A stretch of 64,000 nucleotides of DNA from Phocaeicola dorei (GTDB lineage Bacteria; Bacteroidota; Bacteroidia; Bacteroidales; Bacteroidaceae), in the NCBI RefSeq assembly GCF_013009555.1, contig NZ_CP046176.1:4929501-4993500 (forward strand). The letters run 5' to 3'. The notes beneath the pieces are model-generated. The model was given only the letters and a program-made list of their open reading frames with translations. It searched no databases and had not been told where the DNA came from. Positions within the stretch are counted from its first letter, which is position 1; every line of letters begins with the position of its first letter. A program made the position numbers and the translations under genes. Of this stretch, positions 8,299-17,321 are shown piece after piece.

Positions 8299-9000
8299 TC
8301 ATCCTTTGTCCGAAAGACATAACCCCACTCCTTTCACAGTCTTTATCTGTATCCGTTCATCATCAGCAAACAGTTTTCTAAGTCGAGTAACAAAAACATC
8401 GAGACTACGTGATGCAAAAAAATCATCCTCCGTATCCCATAGTCTTGAAAGAATAACATCCCGTCTTACTAGTTCATTTTTCTTTTTACAAAGCATCTGA
8501 AGCAGTTTCGCTTCGCGTTCCGTCATTGTCTTTTGTACACACGACGAACACTTTAATACTGCATGAACAGCATCAAATGTATAATTTTCACCAATCTGAT
8601 AAACCTCACTTTCATTAGCAGCTCCCATTCCCTGCTTCATTTTCAACAAGGCACCAATATGCGCATCCAGTTCTTCCGCCAAAAAAGGTTTCTTAATATA
8701 ATTATTCACTCCCAGTTCATAACCTTTCACCACATCTTTAGGCGAAACTCTACCCGAGGTAAAAACAATGGGAATAAATCCATCCGTTTCCCGGATACGA
8801 CGTACCATTTCATAACCATCCATAACAGGCATCTCAATGTCTGAAATAATGATATCGGGATGTTGCTCCTTCCATATCCTCAGCCCTTCCTCGCCATTGG
8901 AAGCAGTCATCACCTCGTATCCACCTATCATATCCTCCAATCCACCACGGATAATGTAACAAAGATTAGTATCATCTTCTACCAACAACAGTTTTATCAT
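8299..9000 (-). CDS. OmpR-family response regulator
   Basis: 233 residues with an N-terminal receiver domain (acidic pocket VEDD 7-10, phospho-acceptor D54 in IISDIEMPVMDG, conserved K near IKKPF) and a C-terminal winged-helix DNA-binding domain (about 130-233, with the DVFVTRLRKLF recognition-helix region). The ATG at 9000 (MIKLLLVEDD) is the natural start; a longer frame upstream overlaps the kinase gene. It lies 25 bases after the histidine-kinase stop and forms its operon partner. The likely target is the three-repeat site at 10436-10463. Confidence 0.9.
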   Translation of the reverse strand: MIKLLLVEDDTNLCYIIRGGLEDMIGGYEVMTASNGEEGLRIWKEQHPDIIISDIEMPVMDGYEMVRRIRETDGFIPIVFTSGRVSPKDVVKGYELGVNNYIKKPFLAEELDAHIGALLKMKQGMGAANESEVYQIGENYTFDAVHAVLKCSSCVQKTMTEREAKLLQMLCKKKNELVRRDVILSRLWDTEDDFFASRSLDVFVTRLRKLFADDERIQIKTVKGVGLCLSDKG

Positions 9001-9025
9001 ATCATCTTCCTTCTTTAAAAAACAT

Positions 9026-10411
9026 TTATACCCTCTCCTCACTCGGCAAAAAAAGAAGAAATTCACTATACTCCCCTTCAATGCTTTCCACACACACTTT
9101 TCCACCATGCGCCTCGGCCACGCGGAAAACATAATTCAAACCCAGTCCGAAACCTGACGCACCACCTTTACGGCTGCGGTCGGCAGCCGAAGCACGTTCG
9201 TATTTCTCGAAGATACGGCTCTGATCCTTCAACGGAATACCCATGCCGTTATCTCTTACCTTTATCAAATAAAAGTTATGGTCCTGGCGCAAGGATGAAA
9301 TCTGTATTTCCACCTCTTCACCTGAATATTTTATAGAATTGTCTACCAAATTACCAATAGCTTCTTTCAAGAATTCTTCATCAGCATATACCCATTCTGA
9401 TTCCAAACGAAGAGAGAAATGTACAGGTTTATCTGCCTTAGCAGTATATTTCTCAATGAGGTCCTCTAACATCGGACGGAGTTGTACCTCCTCTTTCCAA
9501 AGCCTCAATTGAGCATTTTCCAATTTTGACAGCGTCAGCACCTTGTTGGTCAGTGACAATAAATGTTCACTCTCGTCCTCCAATATCTGAAAATGCTTCT
9601 CACGTTTATCTGGATAAATATCCAACTTTCCTGATTTCAACATTCGGGTCCCCATCAAGATACAGGCAAGAGGAGTCTTCATCTCATGAATCATGGCGTA
9701 TGAGAAATCCTCACGCATTCTAGCTATTTTATTCTGATGGGCAATAATACGAATCTGATAAACAAGACAATAGACAATCATTGCCATCATCAAGACAGTA
9801 GCAATGAGAAGCAAGGTCATCTGTTGGAAAATAATCCAATAAGGATTAACAATAAAAGCCTGAAGATTCTCCGTGCGTTTATAATTGATAGGTTGTAATC
9901 CGGTTTTCAACAAACCATAATCCCCCACCTGTATGGAACGGGAGCTTCTAAGAATATTCCCCAGCGAATCTGTCACACAGGTTATTACCTCTGCATCCAA
10001 TCCTTCGGCAGCAAGACCTGTCCGATAAATAGAATCTAAACTTGACAAAGAAACAGACAATTTATAATCCCTCTTGACAATCTCTTGCATGGAAACCTGC
10101 ATATTGGACATCAACCATTGGTTCACATTTTCATCAACCCTGTCATCCTTAAAAAGATCATAATCTTCATCCAAGCTTATTCTAACCATAATGGAAGTAT
10201 CTCTGTCCTTATACTTCTTTTGCAAAGAATCTTGATATACTTCCATGCGATAAAACACCTCACGCATCGTTGCATCTCTAAATACTTCATTGCTTCTGAA
10301 CTGTATACTTTCCTTAGTTAGCTTATAAGTATTTACAAGCCAAACGTACTGCAAACTGATGATTGCCAACAGTCCAATACAAGCCACCCAACGAATATGT
10401 TTGATTGTCAT
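9026..10411 (-). CDS. Membrane sensor histidine kinase
   Basis: 461 residues. Transmembrane helices at about 8-28 and 191-218 bracket a periplasmic sensor region of some 160 residues. The phospho-acceptor is H242 in the H-box (MIHEMKTPL). The N-box (EAIGNLVDNSIKYS) and G-boxes (DNGMGIP, GFGLGLNYV) show an intact HATPase domain. It is transcribed ahead of the response regulator and divergent from the TonB-receptor-like gene at 10533, which it may control. The signal is unknown. Confidence 0.92.
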   Translation of the reverse strand: MTIKHIRWVACIGLLAIISLQYVWLVNTYKLTKESIQFRSNEVFRDATMREVFYRMEVYQDSLQKKYKDRDTSIMVRISLDEDYDLFKDDRVDENVNQWLMSNMQVSMQEIVKRDYKLSVSLSSLDSIYRTGLAAEGLDAEVITCVTDSLGNILRSSRSIQVGDYGLLKTGLQPINYKRTENLQAFIVNPYWIIFQQMTLLLIATVLMMAMIVYCLVYQIRIIAHQNKIARMREDFSYAMIHEMKTPLACILMGTRMLKSGKLDIYPDKREKHFQILEDESEHLLSLTNKVLTLSKLENAQLRLWKEEVQLRPMLEDLIEKYTAKADKPVHFSLRLESEWVYADEEFLKEAIGNLVDNSIKYSGEEVEIQISSLRQDHNFYLIKVRDNGMGIPLKDQSRIFEKYERASAADRSRKGGASGFGLGLNYVFRVAEAHGGKVCVESIEGEYSEFLLFLPSEERV

Positions 10412-10435
10412 ACACTTATATCCTATCCATACTTT

Positions 10436-10463
10436 GTTAACGTAATGTTAACCTGCTATTAAC
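10436..10463 (+). promoter_or_regulatory. Three direct RTTAAC repeats at 11-bp spacing, likely OmpR-type operator
   Basis: GTTAAC at 10436, GTTAAC at 10447 and ATTAAC at 10458 are phased at exactly 11 bp, one helical turn. They sit just upstream of the -7 box at 10486 and between the divergent kinase and receptor genes. OmpR-family regulators typically bind such phased direct repeats. The assignment to the neighbouring regulator is inference. Confidence 0.6.
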
Positions 10464-10485
10464 CAGGTAAGGAAAAAAGTCTCCC

Positions 10486-10493
10486 TACTTTTG
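10486..10493 (+). promoter_or_regulatory. -7 box of the TonB-receptor-like gene
   Basis: TACTTTTG fits TAnnTTTG and lies 40 bases before the ATG at 10533. The third RTTAAC repeat occupies the -33 position, as expected for an activator-dependent promoter. Confidence 0.65.
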
Positions 10494-10532
10494 TTTCGTC
10501 AAAGTTAAAGAAAATATTAAAAACAAATAGAT

Positions 10533-12830
10533 ATGAAAAAGCAAAATTTTATCATCACATCGCTATTTTTATTTTGGATTATAGGAACAACCGCTGCACA
10601 AACCATTACCGGAAAGGTTATAAACATCCATGCACAAGCCATTGACGGTGCAACCGTCATCCTACAAACCATTGATTCTACTTTCGTGGACGCCGTAATC
10701 ACAGATACCACCGGTTGCTTTAGGTTCAACCGGCAACCAGCATCTTATCGGCTGATTTTCCAACACATCATGTACGAAACCCTCTTATTGACAACTACAG
10801 GAGAAGACACAGGCACGATTACCCTGAAAAGTAAAGATTATGCCCTGGACGAAGTTATCGTCAAAGGGGAACGCCCTCTTGTAAAAGTGGAAGAAGGAAA
10901 ATTATCGTATGATCTGTCACAACTCACCACACATAGAATCGTGAACAATGCTTATGAAATCCTTCAGCAATTACCCGGTGTACAAGAAATAAACGGCAAC
11001 CTTTCATTGGCAGGCGCACACAATCTGAGCATTATTCTAAACGGAAGACCCACAACAATGAGTCACGAACAGTTAGCCATTTTATTAAAAAACACTCCGG
11101 CTTCACGTGTAGAAAAGGTAGAAGTTATGTATAGCACACCGCCGCAATATCATATAAGAGGTGCTGCCATCAACTTACTTTTGAAAGTTTATCGTCCGGA
11201 AGAAAGCGGGTTGCAAGGAGAAGTTAATGCCGGATATCTATACAATTACAGAAATGGCACACAAGGAGGAATCAGCCTACTTTACACCACTCCTAAATGG
11301 AATATAGACTTGCTATATAATACCCATTATGAACAAAACAGACAAACTACAGATACGTACTCACACCACACCTTAAAAAATAATGTATATGATATCTGTC
11401 AACACAATAACATTGACAGAAAAGGAATAACACATTATGTACGGACAGGCGCTGAATATAAATTCAATGGTAGTGCTCATATCAATTTGGCCTATACCGG
11501 TATCTTCAACCCTAACAACGATAATCATTCGTATTCCGACGGGAACATCACAACCGCAGACAATCGGACAAAAAAGGAGGCTCAAATGCACAATCTCGCT
11601 TTAGATTATCTCTCTGGCTTCGGTATGAAAGCTGGAATAAATTATACCTCCTACCATTCCGAAAGTCATCAGCAATTCACCAACAAAGACAACAAAAAAC
11701 AAACAAGCGAATTTCATACGACTAGCGGACAAATAATAGACCGCTGGAAAATATACGTAGACCAGTCACACACACTACCACGAGAGTGGACCTTGAATTA
11801 TGGCACCTCTTTGACTTATGCCAGTGACCATAATACTCAGTTCTATCATACCCAAAACGGAACAGATATGAGCGAACTTAACACAGACAATCGTTATAAC
11901 GAATATACATATGACTTCTATGTCGGATTCAGCAAAAATATGGGAGAACGTTTGTCTTTCAGCGCATCCATAACCGGAGAATACTACAAAACGGCCCGTT
12001 ATCATGCATGGGCGGCTTATCCTACAGCCGAATTAACATACGTAATGACCCCAGCGCATATTTTACAACTTGCATTCACTTCAGATAAAACCTATCCCAG
12101 CTACTGGGATCTGAGCGAAAGTACCGGCTATATAAGTGGTTATGAAGAAGTACAAGGCAATCCAATGTTAAAGCCATCCACCGACTATTCCGTAAATCTG
12201 AATTATATTTTAAAGAACAAGTATATCTTCAGCCTAGCTTATGACTATGAGCCCGATTTATTTCAGCAACTGGCTTATCAGAGTACGGAACGCCTGACAT
12301 TGATTTACAAGACCCTGAACTGGGATTATCAGCAAAGTTTTTCAGCCACTGCCATCATTCCCTTCAAAATAGGCCATTGGCTGGACAGCCGTGCCACACT
12401 ACAAGCAGAATACAGGCAGGCGAAATGTGATAAATTCTTCGACCTTTCTTTCAACCACAGCAAATGGATTGGATTGGGAATGTTACAGAATAACCTAACG
12501 CTGTCTACCCAACCGGACATACGCATGGAACTGACCGGACTTTATTTAAGCCCATCCATTCAGGGAAATTATGATTTAAGCAATGTATGGGCCATCCATG
12601 CCGGGTTGCGATGGAATTTTGCCAACCAAAAGGCGAGTCTTCAACTGAAAGCCACTGATCTGTTCAATTCAATGCAAGGAGATATAGATGTAACACTGCG
12701 CAATAAAGGGCAGTATATGGACATGCACATCAACAGTTATTCACGCAACGTAACTTTATCCTTTACTTACAAGTTCGGAGGCTATAAAGAAAAACAGCAT
12801 AAACCAATAGACACTTCCCGATTCAAATAA
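10533..12830 (+). CDS. TonB-dependent receptor-like outer-membrane protein
   Basis: 765 residues: signal peptide ending near TTAAQ (about residue 23), a carboxypeptidase-regulatory-like beta-sandwich (about 24-105), a plug domain (about 110-215, LDEVIVKGERPLVKVEEGKL) and a long C-terminal barrel. The plug and barrel resemble the outer-membrane family often found beside two-component systems in Bacteroidetes rather than SusC. The size is smaller than SusC and there is no SusD partner. The substrate is unknown. The promoter carries phased repeats that suggest control by the divergent two-component system. Confidence 0.8.
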   Translation: MKKQNFIITSLFLFWIIGTTAAQTITGKVINIHAQAIDGATVILQTIDSTFVDAVITDTTGCFRFNRQPASYRLIFQHIMYETLLLTTTGEDTGTITLKSKDYALDEVIVKGERPLVKVEEGKLSYDLSQLTTHRIVNNAYEILQQLPGVQEINGNLSLAGAHNLSIILNGRPTTMSHEQLAILLKNTPASRVEKVEVMYSTPPQYHIRGAAINLLLKVYRPEESGLQGEVNAGYLYNYRNGTQGGISLLYTTPKWNIDLLYNTHYEQNRQTTDTYSHHTLKNNVYDICQHNNIDRKGITHYVRTGAEYKFNGSAHINLAYTGIFNPNNDNHSYSDGNITTADNRTKKEAQMHNLALDYLSGFGMKAGINYTSYHSESHQQFTNKDNKKQTSEFHTTSGQIIDRWKIYVDQSHTLPREWTLNYGTSLTYASDHNTQFYHTQNGTDMSELNTDNRYNEYTYDFYVGFSKNMGERLSFSASITGEYYKTARYHAWAAYPTAELTYVMTPAHILQLAFTSDKTYPSYWDLSESTGYISGYEEVQGNPMLKPSTDYSVNLNYILKNKYIFSLAYDYEPDLFQQLAYQSTERLTLIYKTLNWDYQQSFSATAIIPFKIGHWLDSRATLQAEYRQAKCDKFFDLSFNHSKWIGLGMLQNNLTLSTQPDIRMELTGLYLSPSIQGNYDLSNVWAIHAGLRWNFANQKASLQLKATDLFNSMQGDIDVTLRNKGQYMDMHINSYSRNVTLSFTYKFGGYKEKQHKPIDTSRFK

Positions 12831-12862
12831 AGCATCATCAATAGTATCATAACACAGTAATA

Positions 12863-12888
12863 AGGGGCAGATTCGTACATCCGCCCCT
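12863..12888. terminator. Bidirectional terminator between convergent genes
   Basis: AGGGGCAGAT and ATCCGCCCCT form a 10-bp stem with one mismatch and a 6-base loop. It lies between the receptor stop (12830) and the protease stop (12896). Flanking A/T-rich sequence would serve both directions. Confidence 0.65.
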
Positions 12889-12895
12889 CATTCGA

Positions 12896-14590
12896 TTATT
12901 TCATAACAGAAAGTATCTTACTATATTCAGACTGATTATTCAATGTCTCAATAGCTTTTTTCAGATCAGGATCATCTTTCAAGCGTTGCAGTATCGCGCC
13001 ACGTTGGAAATAGTAACGTTTCAAAATCTCCTGAGCAATAGCATCTTTTATCTCTTTCGAGAACCTGTCCAACTCATGATCCAAATTATGCGTCAATTTC
13101 GTTTCCAAAGCGGCAAACTCTTCTTTTGCCCCATCCATATATCCTTCAAACTCTGCTATTTCTTTCAAGTTCTTCAGCATCTTCTCACTTTGCCGATCAT
13201 AAGTAAACTTACGCTTATGTAACATCTTCTTAAAATCAACATAGTCAGCATCTGTTATTGTAAAGTCTTTCACTTCCCCTACCTGAGAATGCTTGATACA
13301 ATATTGGGTAGCATAATCAAAAATCATATCATCATTAAGCAGATAAAACATAATGTTTGGGAAATTTTCAACTTTCACCTCCACATCCGGACGAATACCG
13401 CCACCATCACGCACTTCACGTCCGGCTGCTGTATGGAATACATTGGTCAGGCTGTCCGGAGTACGGGCCACAGACCCGTCAGCATTACGTTTAGCATAAT
13501 CAATAGCTTGAATGCATCGTCCGCTGGGAATATAATATTTTGCAGTAGTTACTTTCATGCTACTGTTATAAGGCAATTCACGAGGAACCTGTACCAACCC
13601 TTTACCATACGTACGGCTTCCTACCACAATAGCCCGGTCAAGGTCCTGCAAGGAACCTGAAACAATCTCGGATGCCGAAGCTGTAGAACCGTCCACTAGC
13701 ACAGCCAGCGGAATTTCTGTATCTACCGGTTCATTCGTTGTTTTGTAAGTGGTACCAGCTTGTTTAATCTTGCCTTTTGTTACCACAATTTCTTTCCCTT
13801 TCGGTACAAAGAAATTCACCACATTCACCGCTTCCCCCAACAAACCACCACCATTGCCACGCAAATCGAGAACAATAGATTTAGCACCTTGCTGTTTCAA
13901 TTCTATCAATGCCTTCTTTATATCTTTTGAACAATTCTCTATAGCAAAAGTACTGATAACGATATATCCCACATTATTGTCTACTATTCCATAATAAGGT
14001 ACAGGGTTTGTACGGATGGTAGAACGGGTTATTTTAAATTCCATTGGCACGTAAGTACTATCAGAAGTAGGTCTCTCAACTTTCAACACACAAGTTGTTC
14101 CCGGCTCACCACGCAAATTATCACTGACATACGAGGTCAGATCATTGGGAATTCTGTCTCCCTGGAGCATATCTTTTCCATTGATCTCCATGATGATATC
14201 ACCAGCCTTCAATCCTATTTCGGCTGCAGGGCTTCCTTCGGAAGGTTCAATAATAGCCACACGCTTTCGGGGAGTATAATAACGTATTACCGATCCGATA
14301 CCGCCAAACTTTCCGCTAGTCATTTCCTTTAGTGTATTATCTTCTTCAGGATAATACTCCGTGTAAGGGTCGGTCTGCGCCAACATAGCATCAATACCAT
14401 ATTTTATCACTTTCTCAGGATCAATAGTATCAACATAAAACATATCCAATTCCTTGAATATCGCATTGAAGATATCCAAGTTTTTTGCTATTTGGAAATT
14501 ACGGTCATCACCTTTATTAAAACTAAACAAAGCGCCACCTGCCAGGCCCACGCAAATCATTAACAATATTTTCTTACTATTCCACTTCAT
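12896..14590 (-). CDS. S41-family C-terminal processing peptidase
   Basis: 564 residues. An N-terminal signal or anchor helix (about 6-24) places it in the periplasm. It is followed by a PDZ domain (about 85-175, GIGSVIRYYTPRKRVAIIEP) and the S41 catalytic core with Ser in STASASEIVSG (about 305) and Lys in GSRTYGKGLV (about 328). The C-terminal 150 residues are helical and charged, as in Bacteroidetes CtpA-like proteases. The start codon is the ATG at 14590; a GTG lies just upstream. It follows the kinase gene by 43 bases, probably in one operon. Confidence 0.9.
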   Translation of the reverse strand: MKWNSKKILLMICVGLAGGALFSFNKGDDRNFQIAKNLDIFNAIFKELDMFYVDTIDPEKVIKYGIDAMLAQTDPYTEYYPEEDNTLKEMTSGKFGGIGSVIRYYTPRKRVAIIEPSEGSPAAEIGLKAGDIIMEINGKDMLQGDRIPNDLTSYVSDNLRGEPGTTCVLKVERPTSDSTYVPMEFKITRSTIRTNPVPYYGIVDNNVGYIVISTFAIENCSKDIKKALIELKQQGAKSIVLDLRGNGGGLLGEAVNVVNFFVPKGKEIVVTKGKIKQAGTTYKTTNEPVDTEIPLAVLVDGSTASASEIVSGSLQDLDRAIVVGSRTYGKGLVQVPRELPYNSSMKVTTAKYYIPSGRCIQAIDYAKRNADGSVARTPDSLTNVFHTAAGREVRDGGGIRPDVEVKVENFPNIMFYLLNDDMIFDYATQYCIKHSQVGEVKDFTITDADYVDFKKMLHKRKFTYDRQSEKMLKNLKEIAEFEGYMDGAKEEFAALETKLTHNLDHELDRFSKEIKDAIAQEILKRYYFQRGAILQRLKDDPDLKKAIETLNNQSEYSKILSVMK

Positions 14591-14633
14591 CACTTTATGT
14601 ATTTGTGAACCGCAAATTAATACATTATTCTAT

Positions 14634-15620
14634 TCAAGCCTGTAGAAGGACCTCTATATTTAACTTTATTTCGTCCCATTTTTTCTTTGATAAGGTTGTA
14701 CCCACCACTTGTATCACATTGGATGCTAAAATAGAACCTATAATGGAACACTTCTCCAAAGAATAACCACAAGTCAGCCCATACAGAAAACCTGCTGCAT
14801 AATAATCTCCCGCACCAGTGGTATCCACGACCTTTTTTACCGGAGGTACCTCTAGTTTGATGCATTCCGTACCTTTCTTTATACATGAACCTTGGGCACC
14901 TAGTTTTACTATTACAACACTGCATTTAGAAGCAATTTCATTAATAGCCCCCCAAGCATCCTTGCCTGTATAAGCCTTTGCCTCTTCCTCATTAGCAAAA
15001 ACAATATCCACGTATTTAGTTATCAAAATATCGAAGAATTCCAGGTCCCCTTCCACAATATTATAACTGGCCATATCCAAACAGATCTGCAATCCAGCCT
15101 CTTTGCCTAATTGCATAGCACGAAGAATCAATTCGTGATCCTGTACCAAGTATCCTTCTATATATAGATATGCATATCCCTTAAACATATCCAACGTCAG
15201 ATTTTCGGCTTTCATAGTGGCAGCAGCTCCCAAATAAGTGCCAAAAGTACGTTCTCCATCCGGTGAAATGAAAGTAGAAGCCACTCCTGTAGGTAAATCA
15301 CCGGCAAGTAATTTCATGTCAATTCCCTGCTTCAAACCATTTTTTTTAAAATATTGCCCAAAATCATCGTTTCCTATCTTTCCGATAAATCCCGGATGTG
15401 CCCCTAGATTAGCTAATGCCAAGACTGTATTTCCCACACTTCCCCCTGTAGCTTTATGCGTTTTCATATCAGAGAATTTACCACTGATTTTCAGAAATTT
15501 ATCTTCATTTATAAGTTGCATACTTCCTTTGGGCAAACTCATCTCATCTAGTAGCGAATCATCTTGCAAAGTAACAAGAACGTCAACCAATGCATTGCCC
15601 ATTCCAATTATTTTATCCAT
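14634..15620 (-). CDS. PfkB-family kinase, adenosine-kinase-like
   Basis: A 328-residue cytoplasmic ribokinase-fold enzyme. The N-terminal glycine pair lies in TGGSVGNTVLALANLG (58-74), and the catalytic/anion-hole motif DTTGAGD spans 266-272 with the catalytic Asp at 272. Overall pattern and length fit the adenosine kinase-like branch, which phosphorylates adenosine or a related nucleoside or sugar. The exact substrate is uncertain. It is the first gene of an operon with the S41 protease. Confidence 0.85.
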   Translation of the reverse strand: MDKIIGMGNALVDVLVTLQDDSLLDEMSLPKGSMQLINEDKFLKISGKFSDMKTHKATGGSVGNTVLALANLGAHPGFIGKIGNDDFGQYFKKNGLKQGIDMKLLAGDLPTGVASTFISPDGERTFGTYLGAAATMKAENLTLDMFKGYAYLYIEGYLVQDHELILRAMQLGKEAGLQICLDMASYNIVEGDLEFFDILITKYVDIVFANEEEAKAYTGKDAWGAINEIASKCSVVIVKLGAQGSCIKKGTECIKLEVPPVKKVVDTTGAGDYYAAGFLYGLTCGYSLEKCSIIGSILASNVIQVVGTTLSKKKWDEIKLNIEVLLQA

Positions 15621-15638
15621 TTATCTAAAATTTTTCTG

Positions 15639-15646
15639 CAAAGATA
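15639..15646 (-). promoter_or_regulatory. -7 box of the PfkB kinase gene
   Basis: On the minus strand the bases read TATCTTTG, a perfect TAnnTTTG, 18 bases ahead of the ATG at 15620. Confidence 0.65.
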
Positions 15647-15669
15647 TTGCATATTTCGGAAAAACCTAT

Positions 15670-15677
15670 TATCTTTG
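15670..15677 (+). promoter_or_regulatory. -7 box of the tRNA-Asn pair
   Basis: TATCTTTG fits TAnnTTTG and lies 23 bases before the first tRNA-Asn. It is back to back with the promoter of the kinase gene. Confidence 0.65.
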
Positions 15678-15700
15678 CACCGCATTTGAGAGAAAAACCT

Positions 15701-15774
15701 TCTTCGTTAGCTCAGTCGGTTAGAGCATCTGACTGTTAATCAGAGGGTCCTTGGTTCAAGTCCAAGACGAAGAG
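15701..15774 (+). tRNA. tRNA-Asn (GTT anticodon), copy 1
   Basis: Cloverleaf with acceptor stem TCTTCGT/ACGAAGA, D-arm GCTCAGTCGGTTAGAGC, anticodon loop CTGTTAA (anticodon GTT), T-loop TTCAAGT and discriminator G. It is identical to copy 2, which starts 24 bases downstream. Confidence 0.97.
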
Positions 15775-15798
15775 CACTTTTAAAGTCAAATGCAATTT

Positions 15799-15872
15799 TC
15801 TTCGTTAGCTCAGTCGGTTAGAGCATCTGACTGTTAATCAGAGGGTCCTTGGTTCAAGTCCAAGACGAAGAG
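15799..15872 (+). tRNA. tRNA-Asn (GTT anticodon), copy 2
   Basis: All 74 bases are identical to the copy at 15701. The tandem pair shares one promoter and one terminator. Confidence 0.97.
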
Positions 15873-15875
15873 CAC

Positions 15876-15904
15876 AAAGGTTCGCAGATAGCGAGCCTTT
15901 TTTA
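15876..15904 (+). terminator. Terminator of the tRNA-Asn transcript
   Basis: AAAGGTTCGC and GCGAGCCTTT pair around a 5-base loop and are followed by a T-run. It begins four bases after the second tRNA. Confidence 0.8.
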
Positions 15905-15960
15905 TTACTATATATAATAAAAGCCTTCATCACATTCTTTTGTAATTCCATTGTAATCTC
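15905..15960. other. A/T-rich remnant between tRNA terminator and IS element
   Basis: No gene is seen in these 56 bases and there is no ATG-led frame. It should be the left flank of the element's insertion site, but it does not resemble the missing 5' end of the HTCS gene on the other side, which points to a deletion. Confidence 0.4.
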
Positions 15961-15983
15961 GGGTCAACGTAAAAACCTGAGGG
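15961..15983 (+). repeat. Left terminal inverted repeat of the ISL3-like element
   Basis: 23 bases starting GGGTCAACGTAAAA. They match the reverse complement of 17367-17389 at 22 of 23 positions. Confidence 0.88.
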
Positions 15984-15992
15984 ATTCATAGA

Positions 15993-16928
15993 TTAAGCAT
16001 AAATTTTAGTCAGTCTGAATAGAAAGAAAGTCCTGTCCTTTACTCCTCTGAACTGTGTTCTGAAGTCCTTGATTTTGGCATTGAACGATTCGGAAGCTGC
16101 GTTGGTGGAACGCCTGTCGAAAAAGTTGACGATTTCCAGATAATGTGTCTGTATGGAACGTATTACCCTTCCGAACGCAAGAAAGCCGGACTTTTCAACT
16201 TCGTCATACCATCTGGCAAGTCTTGTCAGAGCGGTGTCCTTGTGCTTGCACTGGTGATATATCAACCCGAGCCTCATGGAAAGATAGTATGCCTTCTTCA
16301 GGTCGGGATATTCCCTGAAGAGGATACCGGCACGTATGCGTTGGGATTCAGTCCATAATGACTCTTTTTTATACAGCAGATAGATACTGCGGGCGAGCAA
16401 TTGCTTGCGCGAATCCCCGTTCTCAAAGGTCGGGGCATGGTATATCTTCCCGCACGCCTTTGCGTATGCGATCTGTATTGATTCCTTGTCCAAAGCCTCC
16501 CAGCGTGCCTTCACGCGCATTTCCTGTAAAGCTTCAAAAGCCAGCTTCTGCACATGGAAACGGTCAGTAACACGGCGTGCCGCAGGAAAGCAGACACGGG
16601 CGATCTGTTCCATATTAGGAGCCATATCCATAGTGATTTCCCTTACCTGAAACCGTCTGCGCCGGGAGAGACGGAGCAATACGGAGGTGACACTCCTTAC
16701 ATCTGTACCTTTTACAATGGCGATGATGCTGCCTGAACGGCCTGTCTTTTCCTTGTTTATGAGGATAGTATAGAGCTCACCACGCGAAAGGCAGACTTCA
16801 TCTATACCCACATAGGCCCCTATATTCTTCTCAAAGAGAAGCCAGTCCCCGGCATGAGGAAGAGACTCCCATTTCAGATAACCGCTCAAGTGGTTGCGGT
16901 ATTGACGTTCAAGAAGCTCACCGTCCAC
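15993..16928 (-). CDS. ISL3-like transposase, catalytic ORF B
   Basis: 311 residues from a GTG start. The DDE-type core is visible: D43 in VGIDEVCLSRG, D122 in VTDRFHVQKL (D101 in MDMAPN is an alternative second Asp) and Glu near residue 286 in ASESFNAKIKDFR, the typical ISL3 ending. The frame is open for about 57 bases upstream of the GTG, through in-frame codons reading NYIDTLPVSCKLLG. ORF B may therefore be made as a frameshift fusion with ORF A. Nothing suggests decay of this ORF. Confidence 0.85.
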   Translation of the reverse strand: MDGELLERQYRNHLSGYLKWESLPHAGDWLLFEKNIGAYVGIDEVCLSRGELYTILINKEKTGRSGSIIAIVKGTDVRSVTSVLLRLSRRRRFQVREITMDMAPNMEQIARVCFPAARRVTDRFHVQKLAFEALQEMRVKARWEALDKESIQIAYAKACGKIYHAPTFENGDSRKQLLARSIYLLYKKESLWTESQRIRAGILFREYPDLKKAYYLSMRLGLIYHQCKHKDTALTRLARWYDEVEKSGFLAFGRVIRSIQTHYLEIVNFFDRRSTNAASESFNAKIKDFRTQFRGVKDRTFFLFRLTKIYA

Positions 16929-16971
16929 ACCGAACAGGGTTCCCAGCAGCTTACAACTGACAGGAAGCGTA

Positions 16972-17313
16972 TCAATATAATTCTTTTAAAAAAGACGCAA
17001 ACTCATGCGTCATACGGCTGCCTTCCGCTACCAGTTTCCAGTTACGGCTTACGTAACGCCCCTCGTCTTTCAAAATCCACCGGCGCCGGCGGATATTCAG
17101 GAAAAGATTCTTGCCACGGATGGGGAAGTCCCGGACTACTACAGGGTCGTAGAAGCCTTTGCTTTCCACTTTGACAGTCGAATATTCACCGGGAAGCTCA
17201 TTTTTCTCTTCCAGGTAAATCACGATTTCACTACTGCTTTCCTTTACATCGGAAATGTTGAAATAATCCAAGGTACCTTCGGGAAGAAGGAGACGGTAAC
17301 CGTTAGTTTCCAT
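16972..17313 (-). CDS. ISL3-like transposase, N-terminal ORF A
   Basis: 113 residues from the ATG at 17313 (METNGYRLLLPEG). A TTG-initiated longer frame exists but begins next to the element's -7-like TATCTTTG (17341-17348, minus). It would supply the N-terminal DNA-binding part of the transposase. It ends 43 bases before the ORF B start codon and lies in a different frame. The homopolymer TTTTTTAAAAG lies at the junction. Confidence 0.75.
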   Translation of the reverse strand: METNGYRLLLPEGTLDYFNISDVKESSSEIVIYLEEKNELPGEYSTVKVESKGFYDPVVVRDFPIRGKNLFLNIRRRRWILKDEGRYVSRNWKLVAEGSRMTHEFASFLKELY

Positions 17314-17321
17314 AATCGCTG

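Noticed and set aside
15701..15872. Tandem tRNA-Asn repeat as an integration-generated att duplication
   Set aside because: Both copies are full cloverleaves with a shared promoter and terminator and only 24 bases between them; an ordinary tandem tRNA pair.
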